From NCBI GenBank assembly GCA_026874595.1, contig CM049316.1:63531176-63595175 (forward strand): a stretch of DNA of 64,000 nucleotides, read 5' to 3'. The position numbers and the translations under genes were made by a program. The notes beneath the pieces were generated by a model. That model did not search any database and had not been told where the DNA came from. It saw only the letters and a list, made by a program, of their open reading frames with translations. Shown piece after piece: positions 11,698-24,028 of this stretch (positions are counted from its first letter, which is position 1; every line of letters begins with the position of its first letter). Source of the DNA: Sipunculus nudus. Lineage: Eukaryota; Annelida; Sipuncula; Golfingiida; Sipunculidae.

Positions 11698-13614
11698 CCG
11701 TTATTCTTCTTCCAGATGTGTAGCACGTTCTTACTGTAAATGATTAGGATATATTTTAACTGTTCTGTCATATATAGATACACGTGATCTTTTTTCACAG
11801 AACTGACCGTTTTCTCCAACAGCTTATGGACAGAGAAATCTGATTTCCCTTGAACCGAGGCGCGTTCCCATTCAATTATACACTATCCCGTACCGGATAA
11901 TAAGCTTTCGTTGAAGGCAGATGGATTGTATGTAATCCAGCTTGCTAAAAAGTACTAGAATCCTTGCAGTGTAGAAATATAACTGTCCACCTCCTGAGGA
12001 GAGCGCTATGAGAAAAAGTCTATATGTTATTTACTGTCACCTCTCCCTTCGAAAAGCCAATTAATTGAAAATGCTTATGTAAATGAAAATCCAGTCAGCG
12101 CAGGTATTCCTGTATTTTCACGTTCCGTTGACCAGACAAATCCTTTTATAGATGTAATTCGTCCTTGGAACAGAATTATTTAATACCCATCAGATGCTGC
12201 GGTGATGTTATAAACCAAAGAGTTTAAGTGCCTAAAATGTCTGTCTATCATTTTACCTACAGTATGCATTGTATCACAATTTAGTATGCGTAAAATAATA
12301 AATTATGTATCGCAGGTCTTTGTGGACACCCTGCTAAAACAGCATTGTCATCTGTTATAGGCTGTGACAGCAATGGTTGTTCACCTGAAGCTTGGCTTAA
12401 ACACCTGCCGGTCCACGCCTACCTGAAAGCGCCAGCCAATCAGAAGCGCAGCAGACGACAGAACTATTTCCGTTAATCGACCTGGATAACCAGCAGGGCA
12501 GTTGAGCGCCAATCGCTTCCCGCGGACCCATATTGGAAATTGTTGTCTGGTCACAGATCAAATTTACACAGCTCAGGTACATTTTTTCCCCGTAAAAATG
12601 ATTATCTCGTAAGGTAATTGCGTTGGTTCCGTGCTTTCCGTGACCATCGATCGGCCATTGTTAGTGACAGTGCTAATACCGCTTGTGATCTATGGGAATG
12701 AAGGACCAACTGTAATTTAAGAAAAGACAATCTCGGTTATAAGCGCACTGCAGTGTACATTACATTTAGCTTGCGGCGTCATGGTTCTTGTCTTCGTCAA
12801 TAATAATAAATAATCGTCAATTGTTGTACATCTATTTTGGAGTTCGTTCTGTTTGTTGTGGACACGGGGAGTATACATTGAACAACTCGTGCTAATCCTT
12901 TTCTTCCGGCTAGCAGTCACGTGGGACGCCCCGTGTGAGGATCGTAGATTCACTTTCTCATCCTAATTTCATGATCATAATTTGAGCATACAAACAGTTT
13001 CGATTATCTGATTATCCGAGCATCGATTATTCGAAATTTCATTCATCCTACAGAGATTTAAATAAAAGCAAATTTATTGCTTGATCTACTAGTATCTTCC
13101 AAATAAATTGCCTGTCATTCTAATTGTTCTTATTAACAAAGTTATACTGGACATAGTATAGCATAGACGTGAGTTGCACGATTATTATTGTCTAATCATT
13201 CCATCGTTCAAACGAATTAGTCATCCGATATATCGATTCCTTCGGATAGTTAATTAATTTATTAATTTTATAGTCCATATTTAATCAGTTGTATGTCAGA
13301 ACTCTAAACCAAACTCGATCTCTGTGCATTTTACATAAATACTTTCTTGTTATCGGAAGGAAACAAAGGGAAATTGATTGTTATGGTCAATAAAGATATT
13401 TAAGTCACACGCGGTTGAAACGTGCAGCTTTTTTGATGACGTCATGCGAACAATGCTGTTTTTCTTCATTTTACAGCTTAACCGCAGTTTCTTTTTTTTT
13501 GTCAGGCGCCGTCATTTAATTACTTAGATTCCTCTGGTCACGATAATCTCATGCTGATAATTCATATCATGATGTTTGTCGAAAATTAACCCTGGTTGTT
13601 ATGGATAATACCCT
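11698..13614. other. 5' flank of the GPCR gene, no second gene seen
   Basis: Less AT-rich than its surroundings around 12390-12560, where CCAATC occurs at 12436 and 12509 amid CpG-containing sequence. No protein-like ORF was recognised. Confidence 0.4.
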
Positions 13615-13872
13615 TTGTGTCAACGGATAAAGTTTAAAGTTGCTATGTTGGTGTTCAAGGCAAAACATGGTTTTGTTCCAAAATACCTCCAGGATTTAAT
13701 TCAGCCTTTCATACCTACGAGACGTCTGAGATCATTAAACCAAGAATTACTGTGTGATCCATATACAAGGTCCAATAGAGCTTTTTGTGTTGCAGAATCC
13801 ACTTTGTGGAACTCTCTCCCACGGGACCTACGTCAAGCTTCTAATCTTGACACATTTAAAAAAGAAGCTTAA
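13615..13872 (+). pseudogene. Reverse transcriptase C-terminal fragment
   Basis: About 85 codons of RT C-terminal sequence without the catalytic domain. The frame closes at a TAA that exists only because of a single-base frameshift in the AAAAAAG run. Non-functional. Confidence 0.8.
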
Positions 13873-14066
13873 AACCTATTTGTTTTTGCAATATTTTGGT
13901 AGCTACGATATTTCGCTCTTGTGTTTTAAGAGCTGCTTTTAATGATATATGTATACAAAGTACTTTAATGCAATTTTGATCCTTTAAGTTTGTGTGTTGT
14001 AAAAAGTTTTAGAACACTTCGGTGGATTTTACGCTATATAAAATATTATTATTTTTATTATTATAA
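13615..14066 (+). mobile_element. 3' end of a LINE retrotransposon (decayed)
   Basis: The open frame 13615-13872 encodes the very C-terminal tail typical of reverse transcriptases of invertebrate LINEs: RIKFKVAMLVFKAKHG, then PKYLQDLIQPF, then LWNSLPRDLR and LDTFKKE. It has no start codon. A one-base expansion of an A-run near 13859 shifts the frame; the expected continuation (KLKTYLF) resumes in the next frame. The untranslated tail ends in CGCTATATAAAATATTATT and an ATT-rich microsatellite, as LINE 3' ends commonly do. Everything 5' of the tail is missing, as expected of a 5'-truncated insertion. Confidence 0.82.
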
Positions 14067-14450
14067 CAAAACCGGCAATCGAAATACAACATTCTTCTGA
14101 ACAATGGGCTGAGAACGACATCCCTCCATAGTCTTAAAAGGTAAAGGTTAGGTTTACAGTCTGATATCACTCCGCGAGAGTCTCATCTGACTTTAAACTT
14201 GACCTTAACAGGTTTTCCGGCCTGTTCATACATGTAGCTTTTCTAAGTTCCCTGAAGCATACACCCTACCTTCGTAGACACGCAATGCGGTTATCCATTC
14301 TACGTTTGCCTGCCGCCGTGCATGACCAGTGCCTATTCATTCTTGGGTGGAGAGAGCGCACCCTTGTGGTAAAGCATGTCAATTTTCAAATGTCAAATTT
14401 TTGAATAAAAGATGAACACTTGCCATGATGAGGAATATTTTCTTGAACAA

Positions 14451-14455
<5 letters not shown>

Positions 14456-14513
<58 letters not shown>
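14456..14513. repeat. (TA)n microsatellite
   Basis: Uninterrupted TA tract. A G-rich run (about 14664-14686) follows 150 bp later. Confidence 0.96.
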
Positions 14514-14521
<8 letters not shown>

Positions 14522-14925
14522 AAACGTGTGTGTATAAATACGTTCGTTTAATCAATAATGAAAAAAATTATCGTTCATATCATATGGTGGATTGATATCC
14601 TCAATCCTTAATTAATGACGGCGGGGAGGGGGCAACGTGTCTGTGTTCATGCAGCAGTGTACCGGGGGGGTGGGGGGGGGGGGGGTGGTAATGTCTTATA
14701 TGGTAATGGCTTATATATATAATTTTTAAATTAAATAATCAAAAAGACACGGTTCAGTTTGCTGCTGGGTCACTTGTGCAATATATGCAATTTTACTATG
14801 CAGTCAAATATTAACTCATCAGTCAGATATACAATTATAGACGTTTGTACAATGAGTCCTGTCTGTTAGTTAATTCTCCAGGGGGCCGAGTCATATTCAG
14901 CTGAAATCTGTAACGTACCCTACAT

Positions 14926-16524
14926 CAGAGTTTGCTCCAAATCCTCTTAAAGTAATAGATTACAAATACAATTAATTTTTAAAATAATCGATTACAATTA
15001 CAAATACTTTTGTATTTTGAGAAAAGTAATCGATTACAATTACAATTACTTATTTAAGTAATTGCAATTACTTTTCAATTACTTTTGTTTTTTAAGGCTG
15101 TTAACATGATAGTAACAATAACTGGATCAGATATTGGTGTGAGCTCGTAAATTTCTGTGGCAATCGCAACAATGACTAAATTAATTTATTTAAATAAATA
15201 AATTCAATTTTAATTAAGTGAATTAAGATTTAAAGCTCTCTGAGACAGCATGTATTCCTTCAACAACATTCTGGATCACCCGATCTTGAATATTATCAGG
15301 ATTTTGATAAAATTAATTGAATTAATAATCAAATTATCTGGTAAGCACTGGAAATATATCAATCCACGCCGAGAAATGTGTGTCACAATTAATACTTGCA
15401 TCACAGGTCAGGTGTGTCTCCTAAATATCAGGAGGCGCAAATTAGGCAACACTTTTAAAATCCATGCAGTGTCAACTTGCATCCTATTTGAAAACTGATG
15501 CTAAAGTGTCCTCCAATAGCGGGCAATAATGATCTTGATTGCCAAAATGGCAAATATTCCATCAAACAAAACATTATTGCAGTCCAACTTACCTCTAACA
15601 TTCATTGGCTTGTTCTTAGATGTAACACTAACCATCCACCAAATTTCATCAAAATCTTTCCTTAACTGTTTTGTGTAAAGTTGCTTATAGACAAACCAGT
15701 GAATGGCAAAACAAATGATCTCTGCAACAATGTGAAGTTATAATTAAAGGGACCTTTCACAAGAAAAGTACTATAAATATACAGGTAGTATAGTGTTTTA
15801 TCCTTAAAATATTATGGTATCTGCCAATATTTTGTTCTGGAACCATTGCTTTCTCCTATGCACAAATCAAATTAAACTTGTGCCAGTTGCTACTTTTAGT
15901 GGTGCCAAATGCAAACTTAGTGCACATACCACCTGGTGGCTGTACCAAGCAATTTCACAAATCAAGAATTTCAATCTTCCAGCTTTCTTCTCCTGAGCTG
16001 AGAGTTGTCACGCATGCCCAAGATGAGATCTCTGGTAGTATGAAGAACCGACACTTGGACTGTGTATACTGACACACATAACCATACCACAATTAACACG
16101 TAAATTGGAGATAATAAGTCAATGTGCCAGGAAAGTTTTGTTGGGAAAACTTTTATATTGAGAGAAAATGAAAAGCATGAGATAAAATTCATGGCTTCAA
16201 ATTTTTATGTGCCTTAGAAGTAAATGAGGTGTTCAGTGCTTACAGCCATGGGAAATTTTGGTTGTATTTCAGGTATGAATCAATAAATTTTAAAGTTTGA
16301 TGGAATTATACTTAAGAGTATTGAAAAGTAATTGTTCAAACAATTACTTTTCAAAAGCAATTGATTACAATTACAATTACTTTCCATGATGAGAAAAAAT
16401 AATCGATTACAATTACAATTACTTTCCATGATGAGAAAAAATAATCGATTACAATTACAATTACTGGAAAAAGTTATTTTAATAACAATTACTTCAATTA
16501 CAATTACTTTTGGACCCAACTCTG
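14926..16524. mobile_element. hAT-like non-autonomous element with AATTAC subterminal arrays
   Basis: The left end CAGAGTTTGCTCCAAA pairs with the right end TTTTGGACCCAACTCTG as terminal inverted repeats. The flanking octamers are CCCTACAT (left) and CCCTATAC (right), 6 of 8 identical, compatible with an aged 8-bp hAT target duplication. Both subterminal regions (about 14945-15095 and 16320-16510) are arrays of AATCGATTACAATTAC and its complement; a 42-bp unit occurs in near-perfect copies at the right end. The interior has no transposase. It holds a segment at about 15880-16150 that resembles 22190-22460. Confidence 0.8.
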
Positions 16525-16623
16525 CCCTATACATGTCATTGATTCAACGCATCGAATATATCCACAAAAACTTTTGCAACAAGTGTTCTACTGTATGTAA
16601 AATGCTATACCTTAAGGAGCGAA

Positions 16624-16628
<5 letters not shown>

Positions 16629-16666
<38 letters not shown>

Positions 16667-16717
16667 GTATATAAATATATATACATATATATTTATATAT
16701 GTATATTCATGTATATA
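16629..16717. repeat. (TA)n-rich microsatellite
   Basis: TA tract with scattered G/C interruptions. Open frames through it (YIYIYI) are artefacts on both strands. Confidence 0.93.
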
Positions 16718-16884
16718 TATATTTCTTTGCTCGAAGTTAAACAAAAAAGAACAATAAAGGTAAAACCTGTGAGCAAAGCATTACCAACCGTGTTTATTAA
16801 ACTGATCTGAGCTGGGAGTAAATAAATCCAAGGTTATTCTGCATTTTCCACGCGTCTCATTTTTCGGGGCAGCAACAATATTAT

Positions 16885-16929
16885 ACCCTGTAGTGTCTCT
16901 ATGAAAGGCACAAAGAGACATTACAGGGT
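16885..16929. other. Hairpin with 16-bp arms
   Basis: ACCCTGTAGTGTCTCT at 16885 pairs with AGAGACATTACAGGGT ending at 16929 (15 of 16 bp) around a 13-nt loop. It has no neighbours that explain it. Confidence 0.75.
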
Positions 16930-19900
16930 CTAATACAGCATGTACTATATAGAACTTGCGGGACTTAAGCGGCTCGGGTGGCCAGACTTAAATTGGCTTA
17001 GGCAATATCATAAAAATATTTTTTTTTAGTCTTTGACCAGACCTGAACACTAGATGTTAGTTGTCCTCATCAGGGGTCGCTAGCAAGGCCCATTGCTGCT
17101 TTGAGATCAAGAGAAGGTCTGAACTTTGACTCTGTGTTGCCCGAGTAAGAATTGTGAGAGAAAAGAAGCGTGACCAAAAAATGTATACACACATTTCTAA
17201 AGTATTCGGGCCTTCTGACAATTTTTTATCTCACCTTAAAAGGTAATATGCCGACACTTGTTAGGAATATTTCTCCAGGTGGCCGCCATGCAGCTTGAGT
17301 CTGGGATTACCCGATTACTAACATTTCTTTGTCTTTAGGCGCATACGTGTTACGGAAAAAAATCCAACTTGCAGATTCTCATTCTTATGACCATGCGAAG
17401 CGAAGAAGAGAAAGATGGCGTGCGAACTGCACTTTTGACTCGGTCATTCCTTGCCCAGCCAGCTTCCTCGGCAATAAAAAAAGTAGTTATAGATTTTTTT
17501 AAAAGGGACATAATCAGGAACAATTGTATACCTATTCTTTCACACTATCAGTACCGTTTTGCTTTATACAAAAGTTTCCGGGCAAAACCTTCCAAGCAAA
17601 TCCTCAGTACCTCGCATACGCCTTGTTATGGCTCTGCGTGTTTGTAAACACAGTTCACTCATGTCATTATGTCATAACAAGGCCACGTGACCGGATTTCC
17701 GATTTTGAGCCCCAACATGCGGTGTTTTAGCCAACGGGAACATGTATAAAATATTTTAGGCTAAGTCGGTCTGCGCATGTCCTGATTAACTCATGATGTG
17801 GCTCGGCGATGCACACGGCCCCACGCACTGTGTTTATGTTGACACCTGTGATCGCACTCACACTCATTTACAGGAGTAAGCAGACGGTTTTAAGGCAATA
17901 TTTTGGTAGGTACAGATTTATTTTAAAGGGAAGAAACCATTTTTCGTGTGAATTCATCATACTGTTTAGGTGATTGGGTCCCTTTGAATTTATTTTGACA
18001 AGAATGTAGGAGAAATTTGAAATGAACAAAGGTAAGATACATTAAATGTATAATTTTGTAGATTCCATGCCAAACAGTCAAGAACATTCCGGCGCAGCTG
18101 CAGTCCATGCAGATGCCAGAACAGAAGTCCAAGTCCAATACAAAATCTAGCTTAAAAAGCAATGTAAAATTTCATTACATTTCAGATTATAATGTACATC
18201 GGTAAGTTAGTTCATAAATGCTTTTACTATAATGGTTTATTAAATTTATAGCCCCCGTGGCTGAGTAATGTTATATTTTGTAATATTCTGTAAGTAGTTT
18301 GCACATGTACATAAGTCTTTATAATAAATGGTAGACTTTTTTTCTTTTTTGAACTCAAGATGGATTTCTAGAGTTTTCACCTCCCAGTCCGAGTGCAAGT
18401 CCGAGTCCAGGACCCTCGAGTCCATGTATGAGCTCCCAAAATAGCGGGCTCGAGTCCGGATACGAGTTTACGTCCGGAATCGAGTACTACATCAATGGTG
18501 AAGACCAAATGAACTCCCATTCCACCACCAATGCAGACAGGCCAGCCTTGTCATGATTATTTTTTCTTTACATTGTGTTATGTAACCATGTCATCCATGA
18601 TTCCCCTTACATGTATTTAATAAACTTTTTTTATATCACAATTGGCATTTCTCACTGGTTCATATATTTAGGAAATGTTTGATTGGTGACATATGTATAA
18701 AAACATCTGCTCATTGAGAAAGAGAGGGTGGCTTTGGGCAATAATTAAAACTTCCTTAAAGACCATTGTTGGCGCCTGAAGACATGGTCGATCTGTCAAT
18801 CATTAGACTGTTACCAAACTCTGTTTCCCCGGAACTTAAGAAACTTTGCGATATTGAAAGCAAAAAGGCCTCTTTCGAACTACGCCTGAATGAACATATA
18901 ACTCGATAATATTTTCAGTTCCTTGCATTTTTATTGTGGTGTAAATTGGCAAGACTGAAGCAGAAATGTGAAACAGTCAAAGAGGATAATGTTTTATACG
19001 GATCTATAATCTGACAGAAGTCCCTTGATCTTTTTTTTAGATACGCATGCATAATTGATTAAAAGATTTGTCTGCCGCAGATAAAGGAGGTGAAATTTTG
19101 ATTTCGTAGAAGAAATCAATTGAAGAAGATATTTTTTACTCGGTCTGTGTTTTTTGTTTCTTCCGAATTGGAAATAATGTTTTACCAATGTTCGTTAGTT
19201 TGTCTGTTAGCTTGTTTTTATATAAAATACTGCTAAATACTAAAAATACTTAAATCATTTCTACGAAACTTTGTGGGGGAATGGATCATGGGCTCATTTA
19301 AAAAAGCAGCTGTGGATGCGGAAAAGGGCGGATTCCATTAGGACTGTTTTGCATTGGGGGAGGTATATGCACTATTGCTTACATTCTAGTTTCATTTATA
19401 ATATTTCTGCAGACATAACAATGGTAACATGATACAACAGGACTTTCCAGAAACATTGTCTGAAGATCCTCAATGAAAGTACTTTTTTCTTTGTTGCTCG
19501 TTGTCAGGATATTCAAAACTTCTCCGAGGGTGTGACAGCAAATACTTGTTTTGAGAAGGGAAATTCCAGAAGTTTTCATTCAAGTAGATTGCGTGGATTC
19601 ATTTTATTTGTAAGACGGTATCTGTGCATCACCAGGTCGAGTTTCCATTGATTCATAGAGTGGCGCCGAACCAAGAGTAACCAAGGAAACCCTAAATCGA
19701 GCTCCTGGCCCCAGCTATTGTACCATCACAATGAGCTCTCCATTTGCACATTTGGATATGCTAAATTCTACTAGCACCATATCGGCCCTCTGACAGTTGA
19801 AAGTATACGAACAGCGTACTGGCTATCAGAGTGCCGTTACATCTTCCGTAGGCGCTTGGATCCCTATTTATGCTAAAGTCTTCCAACGAGGACCTTTGAG

Positions 19901-20339
19901 GAAGTAAATAATTTCGACATTTTTTACAACGCCTCATGGCTTACAAGTACGCTGTCACTCGTCATAAACCAGATCAATCGTTAGATATTGTAGTATAATT
20001 CCTAACAATAATCAGGTTGAGCGAGAATAAAATCCTTTATAACTCAGCATATAGGTAATCCCTTTGCAGGTTTGTTGAATTTCTCACGGCAGGAATACAA
20101 GCATGTATCGCAGTGGCGAAAATGGTTTGATGCGTATAATCTGGAAAATTAGGTCAAGATAAAAACACCAAATGTGTTACCTGTGACTAATATTCTGCCA
20201 AAGGTTTTGGAAAATGAGCCGTATTGGAGATCTAGTGTAAACACGGATAACAAAAACATTGGAATAAAAAAGAGAGAAAAAAGAAGAAATTTCTTCGTCG
20301 ATGGTTTTGCACTTCGGGGACATAAGAACTCCCCTCAAA
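16930..20339. other. Intergenic, no gene seen
   Basis: No splice-supported exon or domain was recognised. A cluster of GAGTCC/CGAGTCC words lies at about 18385-18490, with a weaker AAGTCC run at 18120. Confidence 0.45.
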
Positions 20340-20350
20340 TAAATAAATAA

Positions 20351-20396
<46 letters not shown>

Positions 20397-20414
20397 TGTT
20401 GTTTTTCTTCAGAG

Positions 20415-20450
<36 letters not shown>
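20340..20450. repeat. Two (TA)n tracts
   Basis: AAAT repeats lead into a TA tract to about 20393. After a 23-bp gap a second TA tract runs to about 20450. Confidence 0.95.
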
Positions 20451-20455
<5 letters not shown>

Positions 20456-20995
20456 TTATGAGGAAAACCAGTAACTATAAACCGATCTCGCCACATACAG
20501 GCTGTTAGCTTTGTTGTTTAAATCCACGTATGGCCCGCCAAAATTGTCCGAAGACATTCGACAAGGAGATTTGGATGCAAGTATAAGGCCAAGCAGAGTT
20601 TTGAAAATAGTAAACTTTCAACTTCGGCACATATGCAACCAACCACCTTAAGGTATATGGGGTGTCTATTTGTCATCATTGGCGTATGTACATGTACTGT
20701 GTTCATAAACATCTTGTACATAAACAAGCTCAGACATCCGTCACATAGGCGTCACATATAGGCGGTCATACCGGGAAGGTAGGTGAATACCTGGCATTAA
20801 TTATATTGATTAATTATTTTAATACAACTTGTCTGACTCGGCGCTGTCTGATAATTTTATGATTTATAATAAATACCGGACTTGCGGTGAAATTATATAA
20901 CAAACCCGAAGTATATATAAAATTAACCCGTATACCACTTTGTACCAAAATATGCAATTTATTAGTATAACTTTATATGCCGTTTGTCCGTAACT
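20451..20995. other. Intergenic, nothing recognised
   Basis: No ORF with family features and no shared repeat. Confidence 0.5.
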
Positions 20996-21018
20996 ATTAT
21001 TATTATTATTATTATTAT

Positions 21019-21109
<91 letters not shown>
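20996..21109. repeat. (TAT)n followed by (TA)n microsatellite
   Basis: TAT triplets up to about 21021, then an uninterrupted TA tract to 21109. It is one of the longest microsatellites in the window. Confidence 0.97.
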
Positions 21110-21110
<1 letters not shown>

Positions 21111-21652
21111 CTGGCGCCTGTTTGCCGATGGCTCAGTAAAACGGACTGCGCCTGTGTAAATAACATAATAAACATGGTGAAATGTAGCTGTCACGTGATG
21201 CACCCGAGCTTCCGGTTTACCGTCTGCACCGGGTGTCATCAACTTTCATCATTGGCCTTTAGACATTGTTTCAGCGCTTTGAAGTCTTTGTGAGCTTCAG
21301 ACTTTTACATATATTTTTCCTTTTCCATCAAAGCTTTCCATGTTAATATAAGCGCTCCGCATGCGGAGAGCCCCTTTCCATATATGTGTCGGTGCCAACA
21401 TGTAGGTGACCCATTAACTCCCATTACGCATGCACTGATTATCATAATCTGTTAAAGTTGAGTGTAATGTTTTAATTCAATATTCAGTTTAAAGATTTAT
21501 ACAAACGATGCTTTTATACTGAAGTGGATTATAGCATAATATCTCACTGGCAAGACTTACATGGTATAGCTATCTCATGTGACATTTTACCTATAATTGG
21601 CTTCCCGGGCCGTTTCTCCGTGAAAACTGGTCGTATATAATTGTATGTAGCT

Positions 21653-21869
21653 CGGAGGGGGGGGGGGGGGGGGTCCAGGATTAAGGAAAAGGAGGGGTCC
21701 AACCCAGGAGGACACATATGCAAAACCAAAGGTCCCCCATGCAGTGTTCGGGAAAAAATGGGGTCTGAAGCGCTTAAAATAGGTTGCGGAGGCTGGAAGA
21801 GAGAGAGAGAGAGAGAGACCACCTGGACCCCCCCCCCCCCCAAGGGGTTGGGGGGGGGGGATCCGCTTC
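21653..21869 (-). mobile_element. Short GCGGATCC-ended element, copy 3 (inverted)
   Basis: Read on the minus strand it starts AGAAGCGGATCC, passes poly-C/poly-G runs and a (TC)n tract, contains TCCTGGGTTGGACCCCTCC, and ends near TAATCCTGGACC. This is the same order as the copies at 3277 and 9466. The ORFs crossing it are low-complexity artefacts. Confidence 0.7.
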
Positions 21870-23033
21870 TGTAGCCTTAAAGCAATGTGAGCTTTTTTTA
21901 TCTTTTCCAAACACAAGGAGAAATACCAGAAACTGAAATACTGCTTGTGACATCCGCACTGCTGGCGTTCAAAAATCCGCAGGCGGGACCCGCGCGTGGG
22001 GGCCCGCGCGTATGGAAGGGGGATAATGATAATACCTTAGTTGGATTTTACCCGTACCAGTAAAATATACATGAAATACAGTGTTCTCACCGTAACAATA
22101 CGGTGCCTGCAATTATTTCGTTCAATGACCGTTTGCTCACTCTGGTACTAAAATGGAAAACATAGCTTGCACTGGGGATGATCAGTGCCGCAAAACATAA
22201 ACAATGCGCACGACATCTGGTAGTTGTGAGCACAACTTCACAAATTAAAAATTTTCAAGCTTCCTACCGCGTTTCTTCTGTGCGTCTTCTTTCACGATTC
22301 TTCTTCATGTTTAAGAGCTGTAATGAAGGCGCAAGATCTGACCTCCTTTATAGTAAACAGACACACGTGGACTGTGCTTACTCACACAATATTAACCATT
22401 ACAACATGCAAGGTAGGTGAACTGAACTTATAAATCAGTGTGTCATGATATATTTTGTGGAAAACTGTTGTATTCAGCCTAATGCACTTTAATAGTGTTA
22501 GATAATACACATTTTATTGGAAATGTTTAGGCACCTTTAAGATATCAATCTCCTTTCCACCAATACTTTCCTTTTCTATAAATAGCAGCTCCTTGTGAGA
22601 CGGGACCGGTGGAAAGCAGCATTTTTGCCGCCGGAAAAAAAGTCTAGCCAGTTAATAGGCAATTTCAGGCAAGTGTGCCTCAAACTGAAATTCCATAAAA
22701 CATGAATGATTACTTTGATCTTTATCATAGTTGTATATAAAATTTCCTTCTACAGCATCACAAGACACGACAGCTTTTAACGCATTAGAAGTAATGCATT
22801 GTTTAATAACGCTTCTGGCATGGGTGCCATATATGATCCGATTTCTTCCCATTTTCTTAATGTCAGGCCAAAGTCTAACCATAGGTAAGTTAATTACCAG
22901 CTTGAGTGAATCAGTGCAAGATTAATCAGAAGAACCGAACGAGTTTACTGTGGATTCGGAAATGTCCTAAGCTTTGAAATTCTTGTTTCTGAAGCAATTT
23001 CATTGACCATTTATGCGTCTATATTAAGATTCG
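21870..23033. other. Intergenic; partial relative of the hAT-like interior at 22190-22460
   Basis: 22190-22460 shares ordered short blocks with about 15880-16150, for example AACTTCACAAATTAAAAATT against AATTTCACAAATCAAGAATT and the GTGGACTGTGCTTACTCACA block. This suggests a second, decayed copy of that element. No gene was recognised. Confidence 0.45.
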
Positions 23034-23222
23034 GGTCCGCTTGACAGTTGGCAACCCGGTTTCGATCCCCGGCGCGGCTGTGAAAGTGGGTTGTTGTTGC
23101 CCGTCCAAGGTCGGTGGTTCTACCCAGGTTCCTTCACCCAAGAAGACCGCCACCATCTTTGCCATGGAGAGTGCTTTGCATTAGTTGTTATAACTAGTTA
23201 TACAATAAATGAGTTTATAAAT
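23034..23222 (+). mobile_element. tRNA-derived SINE-like element
   Basis: GGTTTCGATCC at 23058 matches a pol III B box. It is followed by the conserved body GTGGGTTG..GCCCGTCCAAGG, GGTTCCTTC, CCATGGAGAGTGC and the tail TTATAACTAGTTATACAATA. The same body and tail occur inverted at 43482-43680. The A-box region is not clear, so the head may be degenerate. Confidence 0.7.
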
Positions 23223-24028
23223 ATTTAGGTCCAGCCCTTTTTCGGGGGATGTTTTTTTTTCCAGACTGCATTACCATCGCAGAGACTTTTTGTTTTTTTC
23301 TTTTTAGACCTCTCTTTTCTTCTGTTCATTTACATTTTAAAAGATAAAGTCTGGCTCAGGTGAAGTTGTGGACTTTCAGTTAGGTTGGATGCACCTTTTT
23401 ATATATCTATCAGGATAGCTGGTAACATGTAGTGAATTTTAAATAGGAAGTGGCTAATTAGTCGACAGGCAATAACTCAAGATATGTCAGATAAATGGTC
23501 CAAGGATCATAATTACTTGATCGAGGTAATCAAACAATCTTACACCACACCCAATTTAATTTGTTGTGCCTATTGTGTCGTGAGATGGTTCACGAAATAT
23601 CCATACCAACTGGTAATTTTTACATATAGACCAGTAAAATATACAATTAAGCAAGTCAGCACTATATTGTCAGCTCATTGTCAGAATAATAATGGAAAGC
23701 ATTGAGTATCACACTGAAATAGTGCATGCATTCATTTGTTGGCAGTTTAGCCTGCTGGCTAGACAGCTGGCAAGGTGTATTTTTTTCTGCCGGCTGTTTA
23801 GCCTGTGGACTAAACTGCCGGCGCTCTACCGGCTATTTAGCCACTTCCTTTTAAATAACATGTAGCGAATCTTGGTAAAGTTTTAAAGTAAGTATATATA
23901 TGAAACAATTCCCAATTATAACGCTGAGATGTAACTTGTTGACGATGAGAGATACGTTTTCCTTTTTTTCTTTAATCGGGTGCTGAAATTTCTGGAAATT
24001 AATTATTAACGAATTCCGCATAATCAAC
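23223..24028. other. Intergenic; inverted GGC..TTTAGCC words at 23735-23842
   Basis: No gene. A short cluster of CCGGCTGTTTAGCC/ACTAAACTGCCGG words in both orientations can form hairpins. Confidence 0.45.

Noticed and set aside
16544-16810. Frames encoding YIYIYI or IYIYIY (also at 2684, 20977, 21018 and 35814)
   Set aside because: Translations of (TA)n microsatellites.
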